From: Nocardia sp. NBC_01730
GTDB lineage: Bacteria > Actinomycetota > Actinomycetes > Mycobacteriales > Mycobacteriaceae
Reading direction: 5' to 3'
Length of the DNA stretch: 64,000 nt
NCBI RefSeq assembly: GCF_035920445.1
Contig: NZ_CP109162.1
Span: forward strand, 7,130,001-7,194,000
The position numbers and the translations under genes are program-made. A model generated the notes under the pieces. That model was given only the letters and a program-made list of their open reading frames with translations, did no database searches and was not told the origin of the DNA. Of the stretch, positions 35,910 to 45,720 are shown piece after piece. How positions within the stretch are numbered: the stretch's first letter is position 1; every line of letters begins with the position of its first letter.

Positions 35910-38384
35910 ATGTCTTCACCGGGGGCGCAGACCATCACCGTGCGCCATGATGGAACCGAGCGGATTTTCGATTCGAGCCAGAAGGTCACGATGGGCCGGG
36001 CGCCGGAGGTGACGCTGTTCGTCGACAGCCCGCTCGTCTCGCGGGTTCACGCGACGCTCGCCTGGCAGGGCAGCGCTTGGGTGTTGGCCGATAATCAGAG
36101 CACGAACGGCGTGTTCGTGGACGCGCGCAGACTCACTCAGCCGGTGTCGATCGATCGCCCCACCCAGGTGCGGCTCGGTGACGCGATCAGCGGTCCGCTC
36201 CTACACCTGCTACCCGCGAATCCCCAACCCCCGCAGCGGCCTTCGATACGGCCGCCCCAGCCCGCGCCGCAACCGCATCCGGGTCAGCCTTCCGCGCACC
36301 AGTTCCAGCCTCCGCAGTATCAGCCTCCGCAGGCCGCGTCCGCGCCGCCGCCGAACATCAACATGACGACAAGGGCAGGCACCTCGAACGTTCCGCCGGT
36401 CCGGGCGAGGGTGTCCACCGCGCCGATCGCCCGCCCCGATCGCGTTCCTCCGAGCGGTCTGGCCATCGGCCGCACCACCGACAACCAGATCGTCGTCAAC
36501 GATCCGCTGGCCTCCCGCAAGCACGCCCGCCTCGTCGCCTCCGCCGAGGGGCTGACCATCGAGGATCTCGGTTCGGCGAACGGTACCTTCGTCAACGGGC
36601 ACCGCAGGCAACACGCGGTACTGCGCGAGCGCGACATCATCACCATCGGCAACGTCGACTTCGTCGTGCAGCAGGGCACGCTGGTGCACCGACAGAAGCC
36701 GGTCGCCGAACAGGGCCTCGCGGTGCACGGCGTCGGGTTCACCGTCGAGGGCAACAAGCAGCTGCTCGTCGACGTGAACATGTCGGCGAGCCGAGGGACG
36801 CTGACCGCGCTGATCGGCCCGTCCGGCGCGGGTAAGTCGACGCTCTCGCGCTTGATCGCCGGCACCACCCGTCCGTCCGGCGGTGTGGTCACCTTCGAGG
36901 GCCGCAACCTGCACGCCGAATACGAGGCGCTGCGTTCCCGCATCGGCATGGTGCCGCAGGACGACGTGCTGCACCGTCAGCTCACCGTGCGCCAGGCGCT
37001 CGGCTACGCGGCCGAACTGCGGCTGCCCCGGGACAACAGCAGGGAAGACCGCCAGGCGGTGATCGACGGTGTGCTGAAGGAGCTTTCGCTCACCGAGCAC
37101 GCCGACACCAGGGTCGACCGGCTCTCCGGCGGCCAGCGCAAGCGCGCCTCGGTGGCGCTGGAATTGCTGACAGGCCCTTCGCTGCTCATTCTGGACGAGC
37201 CGACGTCGGGCCTGGACCCGGCGCTGGACCGGCAAGTCATGGTGATGCTGCGCGAGCTGGCCGACGCGGGCCGCGTGGTGATCGTGGTGACCCACTCGGT
37301 GGCGCACCTGGACATGTGCGATCAGGTGCTGCTGCTCGCGCCCGGCGGCAAGACCGCCTATTGCGGCAACCCGGCCGGAGTCGGCGCGACCCTCGGCACC
37401 AGCGACTGGGCGGAGATCTTCGCCAACGTCGCGGCAAACCCGGATCAGGCGTTCGCGGCCTACCGCTCCCGGCAGGCGTTCGCGCCGTCGCCTCCGCCAC
37501 CGCCGCAGCCGTACGGGTCGGCGGGCAGTCCGCCACAGTCCAGCGGTGGCAAGCAGTTCTCGACCCTGGCACGCAGACAGTTCCGGCTGATCCTCGCCGA
37601 CCGCGGCTATCTGGTGTTCCTGGTGGTCCTGCCGTTCATCCTCGGCGGGCTCTCCCTGGTGGTTCCCGGTAAGAACGGCTTCCAGCGCGGTGCGTTGAAG
37701 GCGCTACCGGACGGCACGTTCGTGCCGGAAGGCGGCGGCGAGACACAACAGCTGCTGGTGGTGCTGATCCTCGGTGCCTGCTTCATGGGCTCCACATTGA
37801 CGGTGCGCGACCTGGTCGGCGAGCGGACGATCTTCCAGCGGGAACGCGCGGTGGGCCTGCTGCCTTCGGCATATCTGATGGCGAAGATCGCGGTGTTCAG
37901 CTGCACCGCGCTGCTGCAGTCGGCGGTGCTGGTGGGGATCGTGCTCGCGGGCAAGAAGCAGCCCGGTGAGGGTGCGGTGCTGGCTTCCGGCAGCGCGGAG
38001 CTGTACATCGATATCGCGTTGACCGCGGTCTGCTGTGTGGTTCTCGGTCTGTTGCTCTCCTCGCTGGCGAAGTCGAACGAGCAGGTGATGCCGCTGCTGG
38101 TGGTGGCGATCATGTGCCAGCTGGTGATGGCCGGCGGTCTCATCCCGGTCACCGGCCGGGTAGCGCTCGAGCAGGTGTCCTGGCTGTTCCCGGCCCGTTG
38201 GGGTTACGCATCCGGTGCGTCGACGGTGAATATCCGCGAGGTGTTCCTCAGCGCACAGCCCGACACGCTGTGGCAGCAGAAGCCGGAGATCTGGGCGCTG
38301 GACGTCGGGATCCTGCTGGTGATCACCGCGGTGCTGGCGATCATCACGTGGCGCCGGTTGCGACTGAAGAAGTCGGCGGCGTGA
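35910..38384 (+). CDS. FHA-FHA-ABC exporter fusion, Rv1747-like
   Basis: 824-residue ABC transporter half with two N-terminal FHA domains. FHA1 about 26-76 (SRVHATL, NQSTNGVF); a Pro/Gln/Thr linker about 100-180; FHA2 about 184-235 (IGRTTDNQI, SRKHARL, LGSANGTF). ATP-binding domain about 265-480: Walker A GPSGAGKST at 303-311, signature LSGGQRKR at 405, Walker B LLILDEP. ABC2-type permease from about 545 with six membrane segments. This is the architecture of M. tuberculosis Rv1747, which is phosphorylated in the linker by PknF. Linker Thr residues (MTTRAGTS) and the kinase 8 kb away suggest similar control. Substrate unknown; Rv1747 is implicated in envelope glycolipid export. Confidence 0.92.
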   Translation: MSSPGAQTITVRHDGTERIFDSSQKVTMGRAPEVTLFVDSPLVSRVHATLAWQGSAWVLADNQSTNGVFVDARRLTQPVSIDRPTQVRLGDAISGPLLHLLPANPQPPQRPSIRPPQPAPQPHPGQPSAHQFQPPQYQPPQAASAPPPNINMTTRAGTSNVPPVRARVSTAPIARPDRVPPSGLAIGRTTDNQIVVNDPLASRKHARLVASAEGLTIEDLGSANGTFVNGHRRQHAVLRERDIITIGNVDFVVQQGTLVHRQKPVAEQGLAVHGVGFTVEGNKQLLVDVNMSASRGTLTALIGPSGAGKSTLSRLIAGTTRPSGGVVTFEGRNLHAEYEALRSRIGMVPQDDVLHRQLTVRQALGYAAELRLPRDNSREDRQAVIDGVLKELSLTEHADTRVDRLSGGQRKRASVALELLTGPSLLILDEPTSGLDPALDRQVMVMLRELADAGRVVIVVTHSVAHLDMCDQVLLLAPGGKTAYCGNPAGVGATLGTSDWAEIFANVAANPDQAFAAYRSRQAFAPSPPPPPQPYGSAGSPPQSSGGKQFSTLARRQFRLILADRGYLVFLVVLPFILGGLSLVVPGKNGFQRGALKALPDGTFVPEGGGETQQLLVVLILGACFMGSTLTVRDLVGERTIFQRERAVGLLPSAYLMAKIAVFSCTALLQSAVLVGIVLAGKKQPGEGAVLASGSAELYIDIALTAVCCVVLGLLLSSLAKSNEQVMPLLVVAIMCQLVMAGGLIPVTGRVALEQVSWLFPARWGYASGASTVNIREVFLSAQPDTLWQQKPEIWALDVGILLVITAVLAIITWRRLRLKKSAA

Positions 38385-38490
38385 CGCTTCCCGAACCGAC
38401 AGCGAGTGACCCGGCTCCGCCGGGCGAAAGCGGCGACGAACCGGGGCTGACCACGAGGTTCAGCATCTCGGCCGGGAAGCGGGCACACTT

Positions 38491-40356
38491 ATGCCTGTGA
38501 CGGTGCGAGTAGGGGCAGTACATCTCGGATGGGATGTGGTGTCCGTGGCCGCGGGCGGTGGGGGCACCCCCATCCGCCCGGTGCAGGTGGAGGGTATGTG
38601 GACACCGCCGGCTTATGTGCTGGCGGATTCGTCGGGTCGGTTGTACACCGCGGGTGCGGAACGGAGGAGGCCTGATCTGGGGATGGCGATCGCCGACGTG
38701 CGCGACATCCTCGGCCATCCGCAGATCGTGGTGGCGGGCGCGACATGGCCCGCCGAGCTGGTGTTCCGCGCGCGGTTGTACAACCCGCTCGCGGAGATCG
38801 GCAAGCACGTGCGTGGCAAGCCGGACCTGGTGGCGCTACCCTTCCCGGACGGCTGGCCGGACGACAAGGTCGATGTCTACGCCACGCTGGTGGAACAACT
38901 CGACGTCACCGTCGAGCCGCTGCCGGAGAGCGTCGCGCTGTCGGGCTACGTGCGCGCGCTCGGGCTGGTGCATCCGCCGGACCAGGCCAGGCCGCACGGC
39001 ATCGGCGCGACGGGCGTGTACTCCGACGGCAGGACCATGCTGGTGGTCGCCGTGCATGGCGACGACGAGCAGCCCACCGAGTCGGTTGATGTCCCGGTCG
39101 ACGCCGAGGCCATGCGCGACGCGCGATCGGCCGACAACGTGGTGATCGAGGTGATGGCCGCGGCCCGCTCGATCGGCGCGGATACCTCTACGGTCCTGCT
39201 GTCCGGCAATGTGTGCTTCAACGACGCGCTGCGCCTGGCCTTCCAGAATCATCTCGGACATCGGCTGCAGGTGGCCGACCATCCGATGCACGCGCTCGTG
39301 CTCGGTGCCGCGCACTTGCTGGTGACCGACACCGAGTCGGGTGAGCCGGTGTCGGCGGACAGGCAGGCCGAACCAGCGCCCGGCCCTGGGTCCCCGGTGG
39401 ATACCGCCAGGCAGCAGGCCGAATACGCTCAGCAGCAAGCCGCCGCTCAGCAGCAAGCCGACGCGGGGCACCGTCGAACCGAGACCGGATCGCGGCGGCC
39501 GGAGGAACGGCCGCCGCAGCAGCCGGACACCGGGCAGCGCGGAACGGAGCAGCCGCCGTTCCGATCGGTCCCCGGCGTCCAGTACGGCCCCGGGTATCCC
39601 AGCCAGCAGGAGGACCCGACCACCCCGATCGGGCGCGAGCAGGTGCCGCACGGCCTCCCGCCCAACCTCGCCGAGCTGGGCAGCCGCTTCACACGTCCAC
39701 CGAGCCAGCACCCCGACGAGCAGCAGAGGCGCCGGCAAGGCGATCTCGGCGGCCCGCCGCAGGGGCCGCTTCCCGGTGGCCCGGTGCCGCCGCTCGGCCC
39801 GCGGCCCTCATACCAGGGCGCGCCGGACCAGCAACTGCCGTACCAGGGAGCACAGGAGCCGTACCAGGGTGCGCAGGCGCAGCAGCGCGGCGGGCACCAG
39901 CAGGAACCCGGCAGGGAGTCCGACGACGAGGACCGGTCCCGCAAGGGAAAGCGCTGGAACAAGATGAAGGGCAACTTGTTCGGAGCCAACACCGTGGTCG
40001 GCGCGGTGGCGCTCGCCATGATCGCGTTGCCCTCCGGCGGTGATCGGGTCGAGCTTGCCGCGGAAGCCAGCGGTGCTATCTCGAGCGACCTGCGAGCAGT
40101 AGCCGGCCATGTGGGCTCAGTCGCCCTGGACAACGAGGTGGCGCCGGGCGGGACGGAGCCGATCATGTGCGAGCTGACCCCGCACGCCATCAACCAGCCG
40201 AAGCCGGGGATCGCCACCGCCAGGGGCAGCCAGTCGGGAGCGCAGGCCGACGAGAGCGGCGTCCCGGAATGCGGACGGCCCGGCATCGACACCCTGCGCT
40301 ACGTGGTGCCCGGCCCGCCCGGAGCCATCGACCCCGGTCCGCCGTTCGAGATCTGA
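38491..40356 (+). CDS. Pro/Gln-rich membrane protein with actin/Hsp70-like N-terminal region
   Basis: 621-residue protein. The first 280 residues look like a degenerate actin/Hsp70 fold ([16 protein letters not shown] at the start, later [17 protein letters not shown]), reminiscent of the N-terminal half of Rv3446c-type ESX-associated proteins. Then about 200 residues rich in Pro, Gln and Gly, with four PYQGAQ-like repeats (about 440-470), one membrane helix (about 497-514) and a short extracytoplasmic tail with two cysteines. No intact ATP-binding motif was identified. It lies 106 nt after the ABC exporter on the same strand. ESX association is inferred from fold resemblance and location. 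Confidence 0.65.
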   Translation: MPVTVRVGAVHLGWDVVSVAAGGGGTPIRPVQVEGMWTPPAYVLADSSGRLYTAGAERRRPDLGMAIADVRDILGHPQIVVAGATWPAELVFRARLYNPLAEIGKHVRGKPDLVALPFPDGWPDDKVDVYATLVEQLDVTVEPLPESVALSGYVRALGLVHPPDQARPHGIGATGVYSDGRTMLVVAVHGDDEQPTESVDVPVDAEAMRDARSADNVVIEVMAAARSIGADTSTVLLSGNVCFNDALRLAFQNHLGHRLQVADHPMHALVLGAAHLLVTDTESGEPVSADRQAEPAPGPGSPVDTARQQAEYAQQQAAAQQQADAGHRRTETGSRRPEERPPQQPDTGQRGTEQPPFRSVPGVQYGPGYPSQQEDPTTPIGREQVPHGLPPNLAELGSRFTRPPSQHPDEQQRRRQGDLGGPPQGPLPGGPVPPLGPRPSYQGAPDQQLPYQGAQEPYQGAQAQQRGGHQQEPGRESDDEDRSRKGKRWNKMKGNLFGANTVVGAVALAMIALPSGGDRVELAAEASGAISSDLRAVAGHVGSVALDNEVAPGGTEPIMCELTPHAINQPKPGIATARGSQSGAQADESGVPECGRPGIDTLRYVVPGPPGAIDPGPPFEI

Positions 40357-40535
40357 CGCGATTTCTTTCCGGCCGGGCACCGCTGGTATCGTCGCTCGTT
40401 GGCGTGTGGAACGCTCGGTCGATTGCGTTCGGATCGGTCCGGTCGTCCATCGAGTCCCGGGTCTCCACCGGCCGCCGGAAAAACATCTCGACCACACGCT
40501 CGGCTGGCAACACCAACGACAGACAGGGAAGCACT
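40357..40535 (+). promoter_or_regulatory. rplM promoter and leader region
   Basis: 179 bp ahead of the ribosomal protein operon. It must carry the operon promoter and possibly an autoregulatory L13 leader, but I could not fold a convincing structure by eye. The ribosome site AGGGAAG lies before the GTG. Confidence 0.45.
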
Positions 40536-40979
40536 GTGCCTACGTACAGCCCCAAGGCGGGTGACGTGACCCGTAAGTGGTACGTCATCGACGCCACTGA
40601 CGTAGTGCTCGGCCGTCTCGCCGTCCAAGCAGCGAATCTGCTGCGTGGCAAGACGAAGCCGACCTACGCCCCGCACGTCGATGGTGGCGATTTCGTCATC
40701 ATCATCAACGCCGACAAGGTTGCCATCAGTGGCAACAAGCGGCAGGACAAGCTGATCCACCACCACTCCGGGCACCCGGGCGGCCTCAAGTCGCGCACTG
40801 TCGGTCAGGTGTTGGAGGCCCGTCCCGATCGGCTCGTCGAGAAGGCCGTCAAGGGCATGATCCCGAAGAACAAGCTCGGCAACGCGATCGCGGGCAAGCT
40901 GAAGGTCTACGCGGGCCCGACGCATCCGCACGCCGCCCAGCAGCCCATTCCGTTCGAGATCAAGCAGGTGGCCCAGTGA
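40536..40979 (+). CDS. rplM: 50S ribosomal protein L13
   Basis: 147-residue large-subunit protein needed early in 50S assembly. The sequence has the family signatures [32 protein letters not shown] and [14 protein letters not shown] start at 40536 follows AGGGAAG; the open frame extends upstream but without L13 sequence. Its end overlaps the rpsI start (GTGA), the standard rplM-rpsI coupling. Confidence 0.97.
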   Translation: MPTYSPKAGDVTRKWYVIDATDVVLGRLAVQAANLLRGKTKPTYAPHVDGGDFVIIINADKVAISGNKRQDKLIHHHSGHPGGLKSRTVGQVLEARPDRLVEKAVKGMIPKNKLGNAIAGKLKVYAGPTHPHAAQQPIPFEIKQVAQ

Positions 40980-41485
40980 CCGCTCCTGAGGAATTCAACG
41001 AAGACGCCGTCGAGGAATTCGACGCTGTCGAGGCCGTCGAGGACGGCGCGGGCTACGAGGACTCTGAGGTCTCGGCGACCTTCGCTCCGATCGTGATCGA
41101 CCGTCCGGTGCAGACCGTCGGCCGCCGCAAGGAGGCCGTCGTCCGCGTCCGGCTACTCCCCGGCTCCGGCAACTTCGTGCTCAACGGTCGCACCATCGAG
41201 GACTACTTCCCGAACAAAGTGCACCAGCAGCTGGTCAAGTCGCCGCTGGTGACCGTCGAGCGCACCGAGTCCTTCGACGTGCACGCCCGCCTGGTCGGCG
41301 GCGGCCCGTCGGGCCAGGCAGGCGCCCTGCGTCTGGCCATCGCCCGCGCGCTGATCGAGGTCACCCCGGACGATCGTCCCGCGCTGAAGCGGGCAGGCTT
41401 CCTGACCCGTGACCCGCGTGCCACCGAGCGCAAGAAGTACGGTCTGAAGAAGGCGCGCAAGGCGCCGCAGTACTCGAAGCGCTGA
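40976..41485 (+). CDS. rpsI: 30S ribosomal protein S9
   Basis: 169-residue small-subunit protein. A long acidic N-terminal extension (about 1-45), usual in actinobacteria, precedes the S9 core beginning [14 protein letters not shown]. The C-terminus ends RKAPQYSKR, the basic tail that reaches the decoding centre. Translationally coupled to rplM by a 4-nt overlap and followed by a hairpin. Confidence 0.97.
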   Translation: MTAPEEFNEDAVEEFDAVEAVEDGAGYEDSEVSATFAPIVIDRPVQTVGRRKEAVVRVRLLPGSGNFVLNGRTIEDYFPNKVHQQLVKSPLVTVERTESFDVHARLVGGGPSGQAGALRLAIARALIEVTPDDRPALKRAGFLTRDPRATERKKYGLKKARKAPQYSKR

Positions 41486-41501
41486 TTTCGGCGTCGTCGA
41501 C

Positions 41502-41533
41502 CTCCGGCATCCACCACCCTGGCGGTGCCGGAG
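41502..41533. terminator. Hairpin after rpsI
   Basis: Perfect 8-bp stem CTCCGGCA / TGCCGGAG around a 16-nt loop, 17 nt after the rpsI stop codon. No T-tract, as often in high-GC actinomycetes. Confidence 0.6.
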
Positions 41534-41761
41534 TCTGCGGGAGTGGTCAGGCCGGAGGCGGTAGCCTGCGTAACCATGAGGACCGCTCACGCTGGGTACG
41601 GTCGACGTGGCAGCTGTACGAGAGCAGGCTTCCGGCGAACGGCTGGTTGCCTGCTCTTGCTGTATGTACTTGCGGCGTTCGCGGGGCCCCTTCGTAGTTA
41701 CACGGGCTGCCGCCTCCGGGCCTGTCGCTCACGCCGCAGATCCACCGATTAGGGGCGAGGT

Positions 41762-43138
41762 ATGGGACGGTTGTTCGGCACCGACGGGGTCCGTGGGCTT
41801 GCCAATGAGTCGCTGAGTCCGGAACTCGCGCTGCGCGTTTCGGGCGCGGCCGCGCAGATTCTGAGTCGCGGCAAGAAGCGTGCTCTCGCGGTGGTCGGCC
41901 GTGATCCGCGGGCCAGCGGGGAGATGCTGGAGGCCGCCGTGACCGCCGGACTGACCGCGGCGGGAGTGGATGTGCTCTCGTTGGGGGTGCTGCCAACGCC
42001 CGCCGTCGCCTACCTCACCGGTCTCTACGACGCCTGCCTCGGCGTCATGATCTCCGCCTCGCACAACCCCATGCCGGACAACGGGATCAAGATCTTCGCC
42101 GCGGGCGGGCACAAACTCGACGACGCGATCGAGGATCGGATCGAGGCGCTCATCACCGAAAACGCGCCGTTCCGGCCGACCGGCGATGGTATCGGGCGGG
42201 TGCGCAATGCCTCCGGTGCGCGCGACCACGGGCTGGTCATCCCGGATCTGTACAGTGTCGCGGGCACGCACGAGCGCTACGTCGAGCACCTGGTGGAGGC
42301 GACCGGACAGGACCTGTCCGGGCTGACCGTGGTGGTCGACTGCGCACACGGTGCCGCCGCGGAAGTCGGGCCCGCCGCATACCGCGAGGCCGGGGCGACG
42401 GTGATCGCCATCAACGCCGAGCCCGACGGGCTGAACATCAACGACGGCTGCGGCTCGACACACCTCGACCAAGTCCGTGCGGCTGTGCTGACGCACGGCG
42501 CCGATCTCGGCCTCGCACACGACGGTGACGCCGACCGCTGTCTGGCCGTCGACGCCGAAGGCAACGTGGTCGACGGCGACGCGATCCTGGCGATTTTGGC
42601 GCTGGCCATGCACGAGGCGGGCGAGCTGGCGGCCAATACCCTGGTCGCCACCGTCATGAGCAACCTCGGCCTGCACATCGCCATGCGCTCGGCCGGAATC
42701 ACCGTGCGCACCACCGCGGTCGGTGACCGCTACGTGCTAGAGGAACTGCGGCGCGGCGGGTACACGCTGGGCGGCGAGCAGTCGGGACATGTGGTGTTCC
42801 CCCGCTACGGCACCACCGGGGACGGAATCCTGACCGGACTGCGTCTGATGGCCCGGATGACGGAGACCGCGCGCACTCTCGCCGATCTGGCCGGCGTTTT
42901 GCAGACCGTGCCGCAGATATTGGTGAACGTGTCGGTGAGCGACAAGTCCGTGGTCGCCACCGCACCCGAGGTGCGCGACGCGGTCCTGGAGGCGGAACGG
43001 ATTCTCGGCGATTCCGGGCGAGTTCTGCTGCGGCCCAGCGGAACCGAGGAACTGGTGCGAGTGATGGTGGAGGCCACCGACCTGGCGCAGGCACGGCAAC
43101 TGGCGGACGACCTCGCCAAACGAGTCAGCTCTGTTTGA
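41762..43138 (+). CDS. glmM: Phosphoglucosamine mutase
   Basis: Converts glucosamine-6-phosphate to glucosamine-1-phosphate for peptidoglycan and other UDP-GlcNAc-derived polymers; 458 residues. N-terminus [11 protein letters not shown], catalytic phosphoserine Ser100 in ISASHNP, metal loop [11 protein letters not shown], sugar-binding GGEQSGHVV and phosphate loop [12 protein letters not shown] are all intact. It follows rpsI as in mycobacteria. The 276-bp gap before it holds the rpsI terminator and presumably the glmM promoter. Confidence 0.97.
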   Translation: MGRLFGTDGVRGLANESLSPELALRVSGAAAQILSRGKKRALAVVGRDPRASGEMLEAAVTAGLTAAGVDVLSLGVLPTPAVAYLTGLYDACLGVMISASHNPMPDNGIKIFAAGGHKLDDAIEDRIEALITENAPFRPTGDGIGRVRNASGARDHGLVIPDLYSVAGTHERYVEHLVEATGQDLSGLTVVVDCAHGAAAEVGPAAYREAGATVIAINAEPDGLNINDGCGSTHLDQVRAAVLTHGADLGLAHDGDADRCLAVDAEGNVVDGDAILAILALAMHEAGELAANTLVATVMSNLGLHIAMRSAGITVRTTAVGDRYVLEELRRGGYTLGGEQSGHVVFPRYGTTGDGILTGLRLMARMTETARTLADLAGVLQTVPQILVNVSVSDKSVVATAPEVRDAVLEAERILGDSGRVLLRPSGTEELVRVMVEATDLAQARQLADDLAKRVSSV

Positions 43139-43199
43139 TTTGCAGCGCACTCTTGCCGGCTAACCGCAACGGGCGTCGACAGGTGTCGAATTTCGTGTC

Positions 43200-44624
43200 C
43201 TATGGCTGAACGTGTTCGTGCTGATCGCTGTGTGTCGGAGCCACCGATACCGATGGTTCGAGCGTGGCTGCGATCGCGGCCGCACACAGCAGGGCCGCCG
43301 CGGCTGTCCATCCGGCAGCGCGCAGGCCTGCAGTGATGCCTTCTGCGGTTTCCGGGTCGCTGGTGGTGTTGGTGACGGCTACCAGGACGGCCAAGCCGAC
43401 GGCGCCGCCGATCTGCAGGGTGGTGTTGGCGAGTCCGGAGGCGATGCCCTGTTGGGCGGGGACGATGTCGGTTGCGGCGGCGACGAACATGGTCGCGTAG
43501 GTGAAAGAGCCTGCGCCCCAGATGACGATGCCCGGCAGCAGTGCCCAGTAGGAGCTGCCGGCGCTTATCGCGGCAGTGAATGCGAGCATGCCGATCGCGT
43601 TGACAAGCAGGCCGACCCACAGCGTGGTGCGCAGGCCCCAGCGTTGCAGCAGCGGGGCCACCAATCGCTCGGTGGATACGATGGCGATCAGGGTCAAAGG
43701 GAGGAACGCCAGGCCCGCATGCAATGCGTCGAAGCCGAGCACGTTTTGCAGGTAGACGGTGAAGACGTAGTACTGGCCGCTGAGTGTGCCCATGAAGATG
43801 AACATGACCGCCATTGCCGTAGTGAGGCTGCGGATGCGCAGCAGTTGCAGCGGCATCAACGGATCGCGGGCCCTTCGCTCGATAAGTACGAAGAGCGTCA
43901 GCAGACCAGCGCCGGCGGCAATGGCCCCGGCACCGTGCGGGCTCGTCCAGCCGGCCTCTGGCCCGCTTGCCAACCCGAAGACCAGCAGGGAGGCGCCGAG
44001 GGTGGCGACCAAGGCTCCGGGCAGGTCGAATCCGTCGCGGATACGTGGCGACGGATCGGCGGGCAGCAGGCGCTGCGCCGCCAGCGCCGCGACCGCCGTC
44101 AATGGAATATTGACGAAGAACACCCATTGCCAGCCCAGGGTGTCGGCGAGCACACCGCCCAGCAGGGAACCGGCGGCGAGGCCGGCGCCGCCCGCCGTAC
44201 CCCAGACGGCCATCGCTCGGTTGCGTTGCGGTCCTTCAGCGAAGACGGTGGCGATCAGTGCAAGGGTGGCCGGGGTGAGCAGTGCGCCGCCGAATCCCTG
44301 GATCGCGCGGGCGCCGATCAGCATGCCTGGTGCGACCGCCAGACCGCCGAGCAGCGAGGACGCGCCGTAGACGGTCAGGCCGAGCATGAACAGGCGGCGC
44401 CGGCCGAGCCGGTCGACCGCGCGTCCGCCCAGCAGCAGCAGTCCGCCGAGTCCGACGGCGTAGGCGCTGACCACCCATTGCAGGGATTGGGTGGAGAAGC
44501 CGAGGTCGTGGCCGATGCCGGGGAGGGCGACGTAGACGATGTTGTAGTCGATGGCGATGATGAACTGGGCAAAAGCTAGCAGCACAAGGGTGAATGCGTG
44601 CCGTGGCTGCGTGGGAGAGGTCAT
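43200..44624 (-). CDS. DHA2-family MFS multidrug exporter (EmrB/QacA-like)
   Basis: 474-residue proton antiporter with about 14 membrane segments. Typical features: FAQFIIAIDYNIVYVALPGIG in TM1, RAVDRLGRRRLFMLGL (motif A) and the antiporter motif C region AVWGTAGGAGLAAGSLLGGVLAD. It is the last gene of a three-gene minus-strand series (esterase, hydrolase, exporter; gaps of 54 and 43 nt) divergent from an AraC regulator. Substrate unknown; its partners suggest export of an ester or epoxide-type compound or its product. Confidence 0.88.
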   Translation of the reverse strand: MTSPTQPRHAFTLVLLAFAQFIIAIDYNIVYVALPGIGHDLGFSTQSLQWVVSAYAVGLGGLLLLGGRAVDRLGRRRLFMLGLTVYGASSLLGGLAVAPGMLIGARAIQGFGGALLTPATLALIATVFAEGPQRNRAMAVWGTAGGAGLAAGSLLGGVLADTLGWQWVFFVNIPLTAVAALAAQRLLPADPSPRIRDGFDLPGALVATLGASLLVFGLASGPEAGWTSPHGAGAIAAGAGLLTLFVLIERRARDPLMPLQLLRIRSLTTAMAVMFIFMGTLSGQYYVFTVYLQNVLGFDALHAGLAFLPLTLIAIVSTERLVAPLLQRWGLRTTLWVGLLVNAIGMLAFTAAISAGSSYWALLPGIVIWGAGSFTYATMFVAAATDIVPAQQGIASGLANTTLQIGGAVGLAVLVAVTNTTSDPETAEGITAGLRAAGWTAAAALLCAAAIAATLEPSVSVAPTHSDQHEHVQP

Positions 44625-44667
44625 CCGGGGTTTCCTCTGCGGGTATCAGTGGCGAGTTTCGGAAGGT

Positions 44668-45666
44668 TCACAACGACTGCAGGAACCGGATGAGCACCTC
44701 GTTCACCCGGTCCGGTCGTTCTTGCTGAATGGCGTGGCCGACCCCTGGCAGCACGACGGTCTCGCGTAGGTTGAGGAAGCCGCTGCCGCCCGACATCAGT
44801 TGCTGGGATTGGGGCAGAGCCAGTGCGCCGTCGCGGCCACCGATGAGATACAGCGCCGGTGCGTGGACTCGGTTGTCCCGCCACGCCGCGGACAGTTCCC
44901 AGTTGCGGTCGAGGTTTCGGTACCAGTTGATGCCGCCGGTGAAACCGGACTTCTGGAATTGGGCCGCATAGGTTTTCGCGTCCTGCTCGCCCTCCCAGTC
45001 CAGTAGTGTCGGCGTTTCATCGGCTAGGGAGTCGACGATCGTGCCGCCGCCGGGAACCATTCCGCTCCACCCCGGTCCGTCACCGGAGGCAGTGCGGAAG
45101 ATCCGCCGGAACAACCCCTCCGGGTCGTGTTCCAGGGCCGATGCCAATGCCGCGTCGGCGACGCCGGGCTGCTGGAAGTGCACGATGTAAAAGGCCTCAC
45201 CGAGAGTGGCACGCACATCGGCAATGGGTGTGGCCGCGCCACCTCGAGGTTCGGCGAACCGGTCGGGAATGCTCAGCCCGGCCACGCCGGTTACCCGCTG
45301 CGGATACATCTTTGCCATCTCCCAGGCGACGATGGCGCCCCAGTCGTGGCCGATCACCGTCGCCCGCTGTTTGCCGAGCACGTCGATGAGTCTGGTGACA
45401 TCACCGACGAGATGCTTGATGGTGTAGTCCTGCACGCGCTCGGGCACGTCGGTGTCGCCGTAGCCGCGTTGGTCGGGGGCGACGACGTGATAGCCGGCTG
45501 TGGCCAACGCGGGAATCTGGTGCCGCCACGAATACCACGACTCGGGCCAGCCGTGCAGCAGCAGCACCAGCGGCCCGGTTCCGGCCTCTGCGATGTGCAT
45601 CCGAAGTCCGTCGACGTCGACGGTGCGGTGGGCGACTTCGACTTGCTCACGTTTTACGGCAGTCAT
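44668..45666 (-). CDS. Alpha/beta hydrolase, epoxide hydrolase-like
   Basis: 332-residue alpha/beta hydrolase. Oxyanion segment HGWPESWYSWRHQ, nucleophile elbow GHDWGA with Asp108, and C-terminal PGVGHAIQQERP with the catalytic His are those of soluble epoxide hydrolases (EphA/EphB type), which open epoxides to diols. A haloalkane dehalogenase is a less likely alternative. The ATG at 45666 has AAGGAA upstream and is preferred over a TTG 27 nt earlier. Middle gene of the AraC-linked operon. Confidence 0.88.
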   Translation of the reverse strand: MTAVKREQVEVAHRTVDVDGLRMHIAEAGTGPLVLLLHGWPESWYSWRHQIPALATAGYHVVAPDQRGYGDTDVPERVQDYTIKHLVGDVTRLIDVLGKQRATVIGHDWGAIVAWEMAKMYPQRVTGVAGLSIPDRFAEPRGGAATPIADVRATLGEAFYIVHFQQPGVADAALASALEHDPEGLFRRIFRTASGDGPGWSGMVPGGGTIVDSLADETPTLLDWEGEQDAKTYAAQFQKSGFTGGINWYRNLDRNWELSAAWRDNRVHAPALYLIGGRDGALALPQSQQLMSGGSGFLNLRETVVLPGVGHAIQQERPDRVNEVLIRFLQSL

Positions 45667-45720
45667 CAGTTCGTTCCTTCTGGTCGAATTCAATTGGGAA
45701 AGTGATGGTTTCGAACCGAC

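Noticed and set aside
13111-40356. A complete ESX-1/3/5-like locus with eccA, PE/PPE and espG
   Set aside because: None of those genes is present; the arrangement is that of ESX-4.
41525-41752. 75-codon frame between rpsI and glmM
   Set aside because: Cys/Arg-rich with no ribosome site; overlaps the rpsI hairpin region.
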